Positions 1 through 7,043 are shown, counted from the first letter of the stretch. The stretch is DNA of 11,226 nt from Bacteroidota bacterium (GCA_947461985.1 CANHNT010000037.1:1-11226), one strand, 5' to 3'. Notes: generated from the letters alone by a model not told the origin. Made by a program: numbers and translations.

Positions 1-1
1 A

Positions 2-1090
2 GGAACCATTAAAGGTGATATTGCTTTGGGTGAATTAATTATATACGCCAGTGGTGACCCTAGTTTTGGCAGTGATCGTTTTAATGAAACAAAATCGCAG
101 GTTATTTTATCAAAAATTTCGGAGGCATTAAAATCCAAAGGGGTAAAACATTTAAAAGGGAAAATAAGGATAGTTAATACTGTTTTTAATGATACAGTTG
201 TTAATGCACATTGGTTAGAGGAAGATTTTGGCAATTATTATGGTGCTGGAATTTTTCCATTAAATTGGAAAGAAAACAAATTTGATATCTCGATTAAAAC
301 GAACGACTCCACGTTTGAAGTAGTAAAAAACGATGGAGGATTAAATAATCTGAAAGACTTTAAAATAGAATTGCTTCAAAATAATTCGCCCACGGCAAAA
401 GATGCTTTTGCTTATATTTTGCAAAATAGTTCGTATAAATATGCGCTTCGAGGCGATTTTGCACCTTCCGATAAAGCGCAGGGCATGTCGTTAGCCAGAA
501 TTAATCCTGAAGAAGATTTTAAAACTGAATTGATAGCACATTTAAAGAAACATTTTTCAGTTGACTTTGTGCCGATTGATTTGCCTTCGGCTGAAATAAA
601 TTTGGTTACGTTTCAATCGCCCCCATTGTCGAAATTGGTTTATTGGTGCAATCAAAAAAGTTTGAATTTATACGCAGAAGCTTTTTGTAAAACAATTGCA
701 TTGAAAAAAAGGGGCAAAGGCAATTGGGAAACCGGTATTCAAGAAATGAAAAAAGTAGCCTTACAACTTGGTGTTGATACGAGCTTGATTCATCTTTTTG
801 ATGCCAGTGGATTAGCTCCAACAGATAGGATGACCACGTATACTATAGCCAATTTATTGAGTTGTTATAAAAAGCAATCATGGTATAAGGTATATTTTGA
901 AAGTTTGCCCATCATAAACAATATCACCATGAAGAGTGGTTATATTGGAGGAACAAGAAGTTATGCAGGGTATATCACGTTAAAAGATAGTACAAAAGTT
1001 AGTTTTTCATTTATTGTAAATAGCTATGCTGGTAAACCTCGTTCGGTAAAAGAAAAAATGTTTAAAGTGTTAGATGTGTTGAAGCCTTAA
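2..1090 (+). CDS. dacB: D-alanyl-D-alanine carboxypeptidase/endopeptidase, PBP4 (DacB) family, 5'-truncated by window edge
   Basis: The frame is open to the left edge, so the TTG at 26 is not the start; about 362 residues are visible. Family knowledge: PBP4-type (peptidase S13) enzymes are periplasmic serine peptidases that cleave D-Ala-D-Ala ends and cross-links in peptidoglycan. Seen: the family-typical SGDPSFGS stretch, then DFGNYYGAG and LNW (about nt 227-275). The SxN motif is Ser-Leu-Asn at nt 659-667 in a SLNLYAEAF context. A DASGLAPTDRMT block follows around nt 800, matching the family 'D-G-S-G-L' block but with Ala for the usual Gly. The KTG box is present as Lys-Ser-Gly at nt 932-940, before a GGTRSYAGYI tail. 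The SxxK segment with the nucleophilic serine and the signal peptide lie upstream of the window and cannot be checked. The stop TAA overlaps the stop of the minus-strand frame that follows. I see no clear intrinsic terminator. Confidence 0.9.
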   Translation, partial: GTIKGDIALGELIIYASGDPSFGSDRFNETKSQVILSKISEALKSKGVKHLKGKIRIVNTVFNDTVVNAHWLEEDFGNYYGAGIFPLNWKENKFDISIKTNDSTFEVVKNDGGLNNLKDFKIELLQNNSPTAKDAFAYILQNSSYKYALRGDFAPSDKAQGMSLARINPEEDFKTELIAHLKKHFSVDFVPIDLPSAEINLVTFQSPPLSKLVYWCNQKSLNLYAEAFCKTIALKKRGKGNWETGIQEMKKVALQLGVDTSLIHLFDASGLAPTDRMTTYTIANLLSCYKKQSWYKVYFESLPIINNITMKSGYIGGTRSYAGYITLKDSTKVSFSFIVNSYAGKPRSVKEKMFKVLDVLKP

Positions 1091-1287
1091 TACCTAACAA
1101 ATTTAGTTGTCAGAGTTTTTTTATCATTAAATAATTTAAGCAAATAAGTTCCTTTTGATAAAGCCGTCACATTGACTTTGTGCTTTAATTCACTAAAATT
1201 TTCGGAAAATAATTTTCTTCCATCTAACGCATAAATTTCAACAGTAGATGTTTTTTCTGCATTTTGCATTGATATATTTAAAGTCAT
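1087..1287 (-). CDS. orphan T9SS type A C-terminal sorting domain (possible gene remnant)
   Basis: This frame encodes 66 residues that match the Por-secretion/T9SS type A sorting domain almost end to end. A VEIYALDGRKLF strand motif is followed by VTALSKGTYLLKLF and a C-terminal TTKFVRY. In normal cargo this domain is the last 70-90 residues of a much larger secreted protein and directs outer-membrane translocation. Here nothing precedes it. In-frame codons upstream of the ATG run only to a stop at nt 1357-1359, and that stretch has neither a signal peptide nor the usual Asn-Pro lead-in. Without a signal peptide the product should not reach the periplasm. The likeliest reading is the 3' remnant of a lost T9SS cargo gene; a genuine small protein is possible. 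No TAnnTTTG box was seen upstream on this strand. Its stop overlaps the PBP4 stop by 4 nt, tail to tail. The domain match is sure; expression is doubtful. Confidence 0.5.
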   Translation of the reverse strand: MTLNISMQNAEKTSTVEIYALDGRKLFSENFSELKHKVNVTALSKGTYLLKLFNDKKTLTTKFVRY

Positions 1288-1472
1288 AATTTTTATTTTA
1301 ATTAAAAATGGTATACAACTAGTAGTGTTATTTATACTAAAATAAAAATGAGTTTTTCAGTATATTATCTAACTAATATTATGCCAAAAAATGTTTTCTA
1401 CAGATAAATTATGTTAATTTGATATATCAACCCAAAAAATAAAGATATTTTATAACTATCAATACAAGTTCG

Positions 1473-1480
1473 TAAATTTG
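1473..1480 (+). promoter_or_regulatory. candidate Bacteroidota -7 box upstream of the PKD protein gene
   Basis: TAAATTTG is a perfect match to the Bacteroidota -7 consensus TAnnTTTG. It lies 31 nt before the ATG at 1512, giving a predicted leader of about 25 nt. No clear TTTG -33 element lies about 19 nt upstream, where the sequence is T-rich (around 1447-1451). This is a motif match only. Confidence 0.45.
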
Positions 1481-1511
1481 AAATCTTAATAGATTATTAA
1501 AATTTTAGATT

Positions 1512-3581
1512 ATGATAAAAAAATGTATTCTATCGTTATGTTGTTTGCTGTTTCTTTCAAAAATAATATTCAGTCAATGCAACATATTGATAGCTAATTT
1601 GCAAGATACAATTCCAGCTTGCAAAAATACGAGTATACAATTAAATCCAAATCTGGTTGCTATTGGAACACCCAATTATATTGATACTTTTTGGACACCC
1701 ACTACAGGATTATCAAACCCCAATATTATTAATCCTCTTGTGAATGTAGGTACAACTAATCAAAATTATGTACTGACAATCCAAGCAGTGACAGCGAATG
1801 AATTAATTATCAATGGGGATTTTAGTTTAGGAAATACTGTTTTTTCTTCAGCTTATGTTTATGGAACAGGAGGTACGTATGGATTGTTGTCACTAGAAGG
1901 GCAATATGCTGTTTCAACTAATCCCAGTTTAACGCATACTGGTTTTGCAAATTTTGGAGATCATACTACAGGCACTGGAAGTATGATGGTCGTAAATGGG
2001 GCAAGTTCATCAAACACCGCAATATGGTGCCAAACCATCGCTGTAAATCCTAACACTTGGTATGATTTTTCGGCATGGGGTGCAACATGTGTTCCTAGTG
2101 CGCCAGCTATTTTGCAGTTTTCAATAAATAGTACGCTAATAGGAACGCCTTTATCCCTTCCTTTAACAACCGGGGTTTGGACACAGTTTCATGCAACTTG
2201 GTTTAGTGGAGCAAACACATCGATAAATATTTGTATCAATGACCAACAAGTTGCAACGAGTGGAAACGATTTCGCAATTGATGATATTTCGTTTAGAGAA
2301 ATTTGTACAATGACGGACAGTGTATATTTTAAAACGGTTAATTTAACACATAGTATACAACCAGAATTGCATTTAGGTTGCAGTCAAGATTCTGTTAAGT
2401 TTTATGCTCAAAACGGCAGTGGAAACACCCCTTCAAACTATGCATGGAGCTTTGGTGATGGTGCTGTTTCCTCACAAAAAAATCCTTTCCATATTTATGC
2501 AGCACAAGGAATTTATGCAGTGAAATTAATTGTTGAAAAAAATGGGTGTAAAGATTCCATGACTTACAATTTAGATTTAACGCATAGTTTTAGTGCAAAG
2601 TTTTCATTATTTACTCCAAATGCTTGTGTTGGACAAAATTATTCTATCAATGTTTTTCCTTCAAATGCTATAAATACTACTATATTAAGTTCAATAGTAA
2701 TTTGGGGTGATGGAACTATAGATAATAATACTACACATACCTATTTGACTGCTGGAAATTATAAAATAACCTATATACTAACTGATATACTTGGTTGTAA
2801 GGATACAGACAGTCACAATATAATTGTCAATGATGCACCGTTTGTTTCTTTCGTTTCATCCAATAGTAATATCTGTATTGGTCAGCCAATTAGTTTTGTA
2901 GATTCTACTAAATATTGTGATGCATTTACTTGGGATTTTGGTGATGGAAACATATTAAAAGATGTACATAATCCATCACATATTTTTGACAAACCTGGAA
3001 ACTATATTGTTAGTTTATCTGGAACAAATTTATTTTGTGCCACTGCATCTAATCCAGCTTTTCAAAATATCAATGTCAACCCATATCCACAAGTAAATTT
3101 AGGAAGTGACACGGCTATTTGTAGCGGACTAACCGGTTCTATTTTATTAACCAATAACTTTCCTACAATCGGTTCATATTTGTGGAATACTGGAGAAACC
3201 ACCAACTCTATTTTAGTAAATGAACCAAATCACTATTGGTTACAGGTATCTAATGGGAATTGTGCAACTACTGATTCGGTTTGGGTTAAAAATGATTGTT
3301 ATATTAATATTCCAAACTCTTTCTCTCCTAATGGAGATGGAATGAATGATTATTTTATACCAAGAGAAATTTTAAGTAGTGGATTGCTTCAATTTAAAAT
3401 GAGTATTTATAACCGATGGGGTGAAAAAATTTACATTACTGACAAAATTGATGGTAGAGGCTGGGACGGAAAATACAATAATAAAACTCAAGAGTTAGGT
3501 GTTTATATTTATATTATAGATGTTGTGTTTAAAAATGGCTTGCGTAAAAACTTTACAGGAAATGTTACTTTGTTAAAATAG
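1512..3581 (+). CDS. secreted PKD-domain surface protein with T9SS type B (CHU_C, gliding-motility-associated) sorting domain
   Basis: The 689-residue protein starts with a signal peptide: Lys-Lys, a hydrophobic core, and a likely cleavage after FSQ near residue 22. Cys-23 is not in a lipobox, so signal peptidase I is expected. Residues about 25-93 look like the Ig-like 'W-T-P-T-T-G-L-S-N-P' module common in Bacteroidota adhesins. Residues about 96-263 look like a jelly-roll, carbohydrate-binding-type module, opening LIINGDFSLGN and closing DFAIDDISF. Three PKD domains follow, marked by WSFGDG (312), WGDG (398) and WDFGDG (474). A further Ig-like repeat with LGSDTAIC covers about 520-590. The last 94 residues are a CHU_C domain: IPNSFSPNGDGMNDYF, YNRWGEKIY, GWDGKYNN and a final FTGNVTLLK. 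Inference: it is exported by Sec and T9SS and anchored or released at the cell surface, with an adhesive or glycan-binding role. The ligand is unknown. No catalytic domain was recognised. Confidence 0.88.
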   Translation: MIKKCILSLCCLLFLSKIIFSQCNILIANLQDTIPACKNTSIQLNPNLVAIGTPNYIDTFWTPTTGLSNPNIINPLVNVGTTNQNYVLTIQAVTANELIINGDFSLGNTVFSSAYVYGTGGTYGLLSLEGQYAVSTNPSLTHTGFANFGDHTTGTGSMMVVNGASSSNTAIWCQTIAVNPNTWYDFSAWGATCVPSAPAILQFSINSTLIGTPLSLPLTTGVWTQFHATWFSGANTSINICINDQQVATSGNDFAIDDISFREICTMTDSVYFKTVNLTHSIQPELHLGCSQDSVKFYAQNGSGNTPSNYAWSFGDGAVSSQKNPFHIYAAQGIYAVKLIVEKNGCKDSMTYNLDLTHSFSAKFSLFTPNACVGQNYSINVFPSNAINTTILSSIVIWGDGTIDNNTTHTYLTAGNYKITYILTDILGCKDTDSHNIIVNDAPFVSFVSSNSNICIGQPISFVDSTKYCDAFTWDFGDGNILKDVHNPSHIFDKPGNYIVSLSGTNLFCATASNPAFQNINVNPYPQVNLGSDTAICSGLTGSILLTNNFPTIGSYLWNTGETTNSILVNEPNHYWLQVSNGNCATTDSVWVKNDCYINIPNSFSPNGDGMNDYFIPREILSSGLLQFKMSIYNRWGEKIYITDKIDGRGWDGKYNNKTQELGVYIYIIDVVFKNGLRKNFTGNVTLLK

Positions 3582-3619
3582 CACGGTCATTTACTAAGAT
3601 ACAATTAAAATAATAACCT

Positions 3620-3627
3620 TATTTTTG
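3620..3627 (+). promoter_or_regulatory. candidate -7 box directly before deoC
   Basis: TATTTTTG fits TAnnTTTG exactly and ends 4 nt before the deoC ATG at 3632. If used, transcription would begin at or within a few bases of the start codon, giving a leaderless or nearly leaderless mRNA. There is no good TTTG at -33 spacing, and chance matches are common in such AT-rich DNA. Confidence 0.3.
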
Positions 3628-3631
3628 GAGT

Positions 3632-4525
3632 ATGAATAAAAGTTGGATTTCGCCAACCATCGATCAAGTTGGTGTAGAAGAACGTGTTACTAGGTTCAAT
3701 ACTCGAAGTGTTAAAAAAGAAAGTAAAATGCAAGGCATGTTATTGGCCTTGAACATGATTGACTTAACTACGCTTGAAGGAAAAGATACTGCTGGAAAAG
3801 TAAAACAAATGTGCTATAAAGCGATGCATTTAGCCGATGACATAGAAGGCTTGCCAACAGTAGCAGCAGTTTGTGTTTATCCTAATCATGTGAAAACGGC
3901 TAAGAAAGCGTTGCAAGGTTCAAATGTAAAAATAGCTTCAGTGGCAACTGCTTTTCCAAGTGGAAATTCATCCAGAAAAATAAAACTAGAAGATGTAAAA
4001 ATAGCCGTTACCAATGGAGCCGATGAAGTAGATATGGTGATTAGTCGGGGTGAATTTTTAGCAGGCAATTACAATTTTGTTTTTGATGAAATAGCTGCCA
4101 TTAAAGAAGCTTGTGGTCCTGCTCGATTAAAAGTTATTTTAGAAACTGGAGAATTGTCTACGCTCGATAATGTGCGAAAAGCCAGTGACATTGCTATTTA
4201 TGCTGGTGCCGATTTTATTAAAACCTCTACAGGAAAAATTCAACCGGCCGCTACCATGCCTGTAACATTAGTGATGTTGCAAGCGATTAAAGATTACTAC
4301 GATGAATCGGGTATTATGATAGGAATGAAGCCTGCAGGAGGCATTTCAACTTCCAAACAAGCCTTGCAATATTTAGTTATGTTGTATGAAACTTTGGGTG
4401 AAAAATGGATGACGAATGAATGGTTTCGTTTTGGTGCCAGTAGTCTAGCGAATGATATTTTATTGCAATTAGGTAAAGAAAAATACGGAGTTTATTATAG
4501 TGGGGATTACATAAGTAAAGATTAA
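3632..4525 (+). CDS. deoC: deoxyribose-phosphate aldolase (long, eukaryote-DERA-like form)
   Basis: DERA reversibly cleaves 2-deoxy-D-ribose 5-phosphate to glyceraldehyde 3-phosphate and acetaldehyde in deoxynucleoside catabolism. At 297 residues it is longer than the roughly 220-260-residue common bacterial form, and it has the N-terminal region I recall from animal DERA (SWIS near the start, then VKKE, then MIDLTTLEGKDT). That agreement supports the ATG at 3632. Active-site residues visible: Asp134 in ADEVDMVI, the Schiff-base Lys197 in DFIKTSTGK, and Lys233 in GMKPAGGI. Their spacing (63 and 36) is close to that of E. coli DeoC (102/167/201). The PHVKTAKKAL-like and VASVATAFPSG-like segments of the barrel are also present. 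The next gene starts 24 nt downstream, so co-transcription is expected. The acetaldehyde it produces gives the adjacent aldehyde dehydrogenase an obvious candidate substrate (inference). Function is sure; the physiological direction is not shown. Confidence 0.95.
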   Translation: MNKSWISPTIDQVGVEERVTRFNTRSVKKESKMQGMLLALNMIDLTTLEGKDTAGKVKQMCYKAMHLADDIEGLPTVAAVCVYPNHVKTAKKALQGSNVKIASVATAFPSGNSSRKIKLEDVKIAVTNGADEVDMVISRGEFLAGNYNFVFDEIAAIKEACGPARLKVILETGELSTLDNVRKASDIAIYAGADFIKTSTGKIQPAATMPVTLVMLQAIKDYYDESGIMIGMKPAGGISTSKQALQYLVMLYETLGEKWMTNEWFRFGASSLANDILLQLGKEKYGVYYSGDYISKD

Positions 4526-4549
4526 TTTAAAAAATTTTACAATTAAAAA

Positions 4550-6043
4550 ATGGCAACAACTAAAAATAAAATAGTAAAAAAATCAGCACCGCAAGTTTCA
4601 TCTGTTAAATCGGTGTTTCAAAACTATGCTCCTGCACCTGAATCATCAGACCATATTCAATTAAAATCTCAATATGATTTGTTCATCAATGGAAAATTTG
4701 TAAAGCCATTGAGTAAGGAATATTATGATACCATCAATCCAGCTACAGGAAAAAAAATAGCATCTGTTGCTAAAGGAAACGAAAAAGATATAGATGCAGC
4801 AGTAAAATCGGCAAACAAAGCCTTTGAAACATGGAGTAAAACAGCGCCCAAAGAACGTGCAAAATATATTTATAGAATTGCTCGAATGATTCAAGAACGA
4901 GCTAGAGAATTTGCTGTCATTGAAACAATGAATGGTGGAAAATCAATTCGTGAAAGTAGAGATATTGATGTGCCATTAGCCGCTAATCATTTTTTCTATT
5001 ATGCAGGTTGGGCAGATAAATTAGAGTATGCATTTCCAAATCGCAATCCAAAACCCATTGGTGTAGCAGGTCAAATTATTCCTTGGAATTTTCCTTTATT
5101 AATGGCTGCTTGGAAAATAGCACCTGCATTAGCAACAGGGAATACGGTTGTATTAAAGCCAGCAGAAACCACTCCATTAACCGCTTTGAAGCTAGCAGAA
5201 ATTATTCAAGAAAGTGGTTTGCCTGATGGCGTTGTAAATATTGTTACTGGTTTTGGTGACTGTGGTGCAGCGTTGGTAAATCACCCACAAGTCAATAAAA
5301 TTGCCTTTACAGGAAGCACTCCTGTTGGAAAATATATTCAAAAAGCAATTGCTGGAACAAGCAAAAAAGTAACCTTAGAATTAGGAGGTAAAGCAGCCAA
5401 TATCATTTTTGATGATGCGCCTATTGATCAAGCTGTAGAAGGAATCGTCAATGGAATTTTCTTTAACCAAGGGCATGTTTGTTGTGCCGGTTCACGCTTA
5501 TTTATTCAAGAAAATGTTGCTGAAAAAGTTATCAAAAAATTGAAAGAAAGAATGAAAACGTTGATTGTTGGTGATCCGATGGATAAAAATACCGACATTG
5601 GTGCTATCAATAGTCAAGCTCAATTAGATAAAATTAATCATTACATCAAACTCGGTCAAAAAGAAGGTGCAGAAATTTTTCAACCCGAATGTTCAATTCC
5701 TTCTCATGGATTTTTTTGTAAGCCAACATTATTTATAGGCACATCTCAAAGTCATCGAATTGTGCAAGAAGAAATTTTCGGTCCTGTTTTAACGATTCAA
5801 ACGTTTAGAACAATTGAAGAGGTCATTGAGAAAGCGAATAATATTCCGTATGGTTTAAGCGCTGGCGTTTGGACTGATAAAGGGAGTAAAATTTTTAATC
5901 TTACATCAAAATTAAGAGTAGGCGTTGTATGGGCAAATACGTATAATAAATTCGATCCAACATCACCATTTGGAGGCTATAAAGAAAGTGGATTTGGAAG
6001 AGAAGGCGGTGTTCATGGATTGTTGCCTTATGTGAAATTTTAA
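4550..6043 (+). CDS. NAD(P)-dependent aldehyde dehydrogenase, ALDH16-like catalytic domain
   Basis: This 497-residue ALDH oxidises an aldehyde to a carboxylate through a cysteine thiohemiacetal. Seen: the oxyanion Asn180 in IIPWNFP, the cofactor-binding Lys203 in VLKPAE, FTGSTPVGK (from residue 253), the general base Glu277 in LELGGK, and the nucleophile Cys311 in FNQGHVCCAGSR. The motif carries His where the family usually has Gln or Glu two residues before the cysteine. A lysine-rich, probably disordered tail of about 20 residues precedes VFQNYAPAPESSDH. That segment resembles the ALDH16A1 N-terminus as I recall it, rather than ordinary ALDH2-type enzymes. The C-terminus (PFGGYKESGFGREGG, then LLPYVKF) is intact. 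It sits 24 nt after deoC and 55 nt before an ALDH-like second gene. The last sense codon and stop read TTT TAA followed by A, a potentially slippery context. Acetaldehyde from DeoC is the candidate substrate (inference). Confidence 0.92.
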   Translation: MATTKNKIVKKSAPQVSSVKSVFQNYAPAPESSDHIQLKSQYDLFINGKFVKPLSKEYYDTINPATGKKIASVAKGNEKDIDAAVKSANKAFETWSKTAPKERAKYIYRIARMIQERAREFAVIETMNGGKSIRESRDIDVPLAANHFFYYAGWADKLEYAFPNRNPKPIGVAGQIIPWNFPLLMAAWKIAPALATGNTVVLKPAETTPLTALKLAEIIQESGLPDGVVNIVTGFGDCGAALVNHPQVNKIAFTGSTPVGKYIQKAIAGTSKKVTLELGGKAANIIFDDAPIDQAVEGIVNGIFFNQGHVCCAGSRLFIQENVAEKVIKKLKERMKTLIVGDPMDKNTDIGAINSQAQLDKINHYIKLGQKEGAEIFQPECSIPSHGFFCKPTLFIGTSQSHRIVQEEIFGPVLTIQTFRTIEEVIEKANNIPYGLSAGVWTDKGSKIFNLTSKLRVGVVWANTYNKFDPTSPFGGYKESGFGREGGVHGLLPYVKF

Positions 6044-6045
6044 AA

Positions 6046-6075
6046 GCCTCCCTGCCCTCCAAAGGAGTGTTCGGC
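6046..6075 (+). repeat. GC-rich hairpin-like intergenic element between the two ALDH genes
   Basis: This 30-nt stretch is markedly richer in G+C than the AT-rich flanks. It contains CTCC-AAA-GGAG (6057-6067) with an outer GCC/GGC pair at its ends. It resembles, in degraded form, the CTCC-TTTGGAG-type intergenic repeats I recall from many Bacteroidota genomes. Only this copy is visible here, so calling it a repeat is inference. Confidence 0.35.
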
Positions 6076-6098
6076 AAATCGTAAAAAAAATAAAGACT

Positions 6099-6977
6099 AT
6101 GCAATTAGAAATTTTAAAAACATACAAATTATATATCGGTGGTGCTTTTCCTCGAACTGAAAGCGGTCGATTTTATAAACTAGAAAATAATAAGAAAGAG
6201 GTCATTGCAAATATGTGTCTTTCTTCACGAAAAGATTTTCGAAATGCTGTTGTTGCAGCACGAAAAGCAGTTGAGGGTTGGAGTGGACGAGCGGCTTTTA
6301 ATAGAGGACAAATTTTATATCGAATTGCAGAAATGTTAGAAGGTAGAAAAATGCAATTTATTGAAGAATTAATTTTACAAGGAGCTACTAAAGCAAATGC
6401 TGAAAAAGAAGTTCGTCAAGCCATTGATAGATGCGTTTATTACAGTGGTTGGTGCGATAAATACCAACCATTATTTGGATCCATAAATCCTGTGGCTACA
6501 TCGCATTTCAATTTTTCGGTACCCGAACCAACTGGTGTTGTAAGTGTACTTGCTGATGAAAATTCTTCATTGTTAGGATTAGTTTCAGTTATTATGCCTA
6601 TCATCGTAGGAGGAAATACTTGTGTTGTTTTAGCTTCCGAAACAAAACCTTTGTGCAGCATCACATTTGCTGAAGTGTTAGCTACGTCTGATTTACCTGG
6701 AGGAGTTGTCAATATATTAACTGGGAATAGCAAAGAATTGCATACTCATTTTGCATCGCACATGGATGTAAATGCAGTGGTTTATTGCAGAGAAAATGTG
6801 GAGGAAGCAAAAGCAATAGCAGAACTATCTTCATTGAATGTAAAACGCAGTTTTTTTTGGCAAAAAGACTGGACAAAAACTGAACATGAAAACCCGTATT
6901 TAATTATGGATTTGCAAGAAATAAAAACGACTTGGCATCCAATTGAAAATATTGGAGTAAGTGGTGCGAAGTATTAA
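6099..6977 (+). CDS. non-catalytic ALDH-like protein, equivalent to the second domain of ALDH16
   Basis: The 292-residue protein has an ALDH N-terminal fold signature: YKLYIGGAF, AVVAARKAVEGWSGR, YRIAEMLEGR, PTGVVSVLADENSSLLGLV, VGGNTCVV, LPGGVVNILTG. It stops after about 290 residues and lacks every catalytic element. The WNFP Asn is replaced in a DENS segment (153-156), the VLKPAE Lys is Ala179, and there is no LELGG Glu and no catalytic Cys motif. It ends in EIKTTWHP and a short tail, which matches my recollection of the C-terminus of ALDH16A1's second, inactive domain (a 'TKALWLP'-like ending). It therefore looks complete rather than broken. In ALDH16 this domain is fused to the catalytic one and is thought to be structural, so complex formation with the preceding ALDH is expected (inference). 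Its frame is open upstream to 6036, so a +1 shift at the end of the previous gene would produce a fusion. Confidence 0.85.
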   Translation: MQLEILKTYKLYIGGAFPRTESGRFYKLENNKKEVIANMCLSSRKDFRNAVVAARKAVEGWSGRAAFNRGQILYRIAEMLEGRKMQFIEELILQGATKANAEKEVRQAIDRCVYYSGWCDKYQPLFGSINPVATSHFNFSVPEPTGVVSVLADENSSLLGLVSVIMPIIVGGNTCVVLASETKPLCSITFAEVLATSDLPGGVVNILTGNSKELHTHFASHMDVNAVVYCRENVEEAKAIAELSSLNVKRSFFWQKDWTKTEHENPYLIMDLQEIKTTWHPIENIGVSGAKY

Positions 6978-6989
6978 AAAATTATTATC

Positions 6990-7005
6990 GGTATTTATTA
7001 ATACC
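6990..7005 (+). other. short perfect inverted repeat between the ALDH-like gene and the aldo/keto reductase gene
   Basis: GGTATT-TATT-AATACC forms a 6-bp stem with a 4-nt loop, 13 nt after the stop at 6977 and 38 nt before the reductase ATG. No T-tract follows on the plus strand, so it is not a convincing terminator. It could be an mRNA processing or stability element, or an operator. Function unknown. Confidence 0.35.
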
Positions 7006-7043
7006 TATTAAAATCATAAAAAATGGCCTAAATAAAAAAAAAT

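Noticed and set aside
26..34. TTG at 26 as the start of the PBP4 gene
   Set aside because: The frame stays open to the window edge and the codons before it (G-T-I-K-G-D-I-A) continue the conserved family sequence, so the gene is truncated by the window.
606..821. Minus-strand and out-of-frame open frames of 60-97 codons inside the PBP4, deoC, ALDH, reductase, HhH and acyl-CoA dehydrogenase genes
   Set aside because: They lie wholly or almost wholly opposite strongly conserved coding sequence, are rich in Phe, Cys, Ser and Leu as expected of antisense AT-rich DNA, and show no domain.
1195..1207. ATTTT-CGG-AAAAT hairpin downstream of PBP4 as its terminator
   Set aside because: It has a five-pair all-A/T stem, no clean T-tract, and lies inside the sorting-domain frame. 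It is too weak to call.
1362..1379. ATATTA/TAATAT inverted repeat upstream of the PKD protein gene
   Set aside because: A six-pair A/T-only stem is expected by chance in this AT-rich gap, and nothing else supports an operator.
6099..6977. The short ALDH-like gene as a truncated pseudogene
   Set aside because: It ends in KTTWHP, like the natural C-terminus of the ALDH16 second domain, has no internal stops, and keeps conserved glycines and hydrophobic strands.
7022..7030. ATG-GCC-TAA mini-frame before the reductase
   Set aside because: Two codons with no ribosome-binding signal; there is no evidence for a leader peptide.
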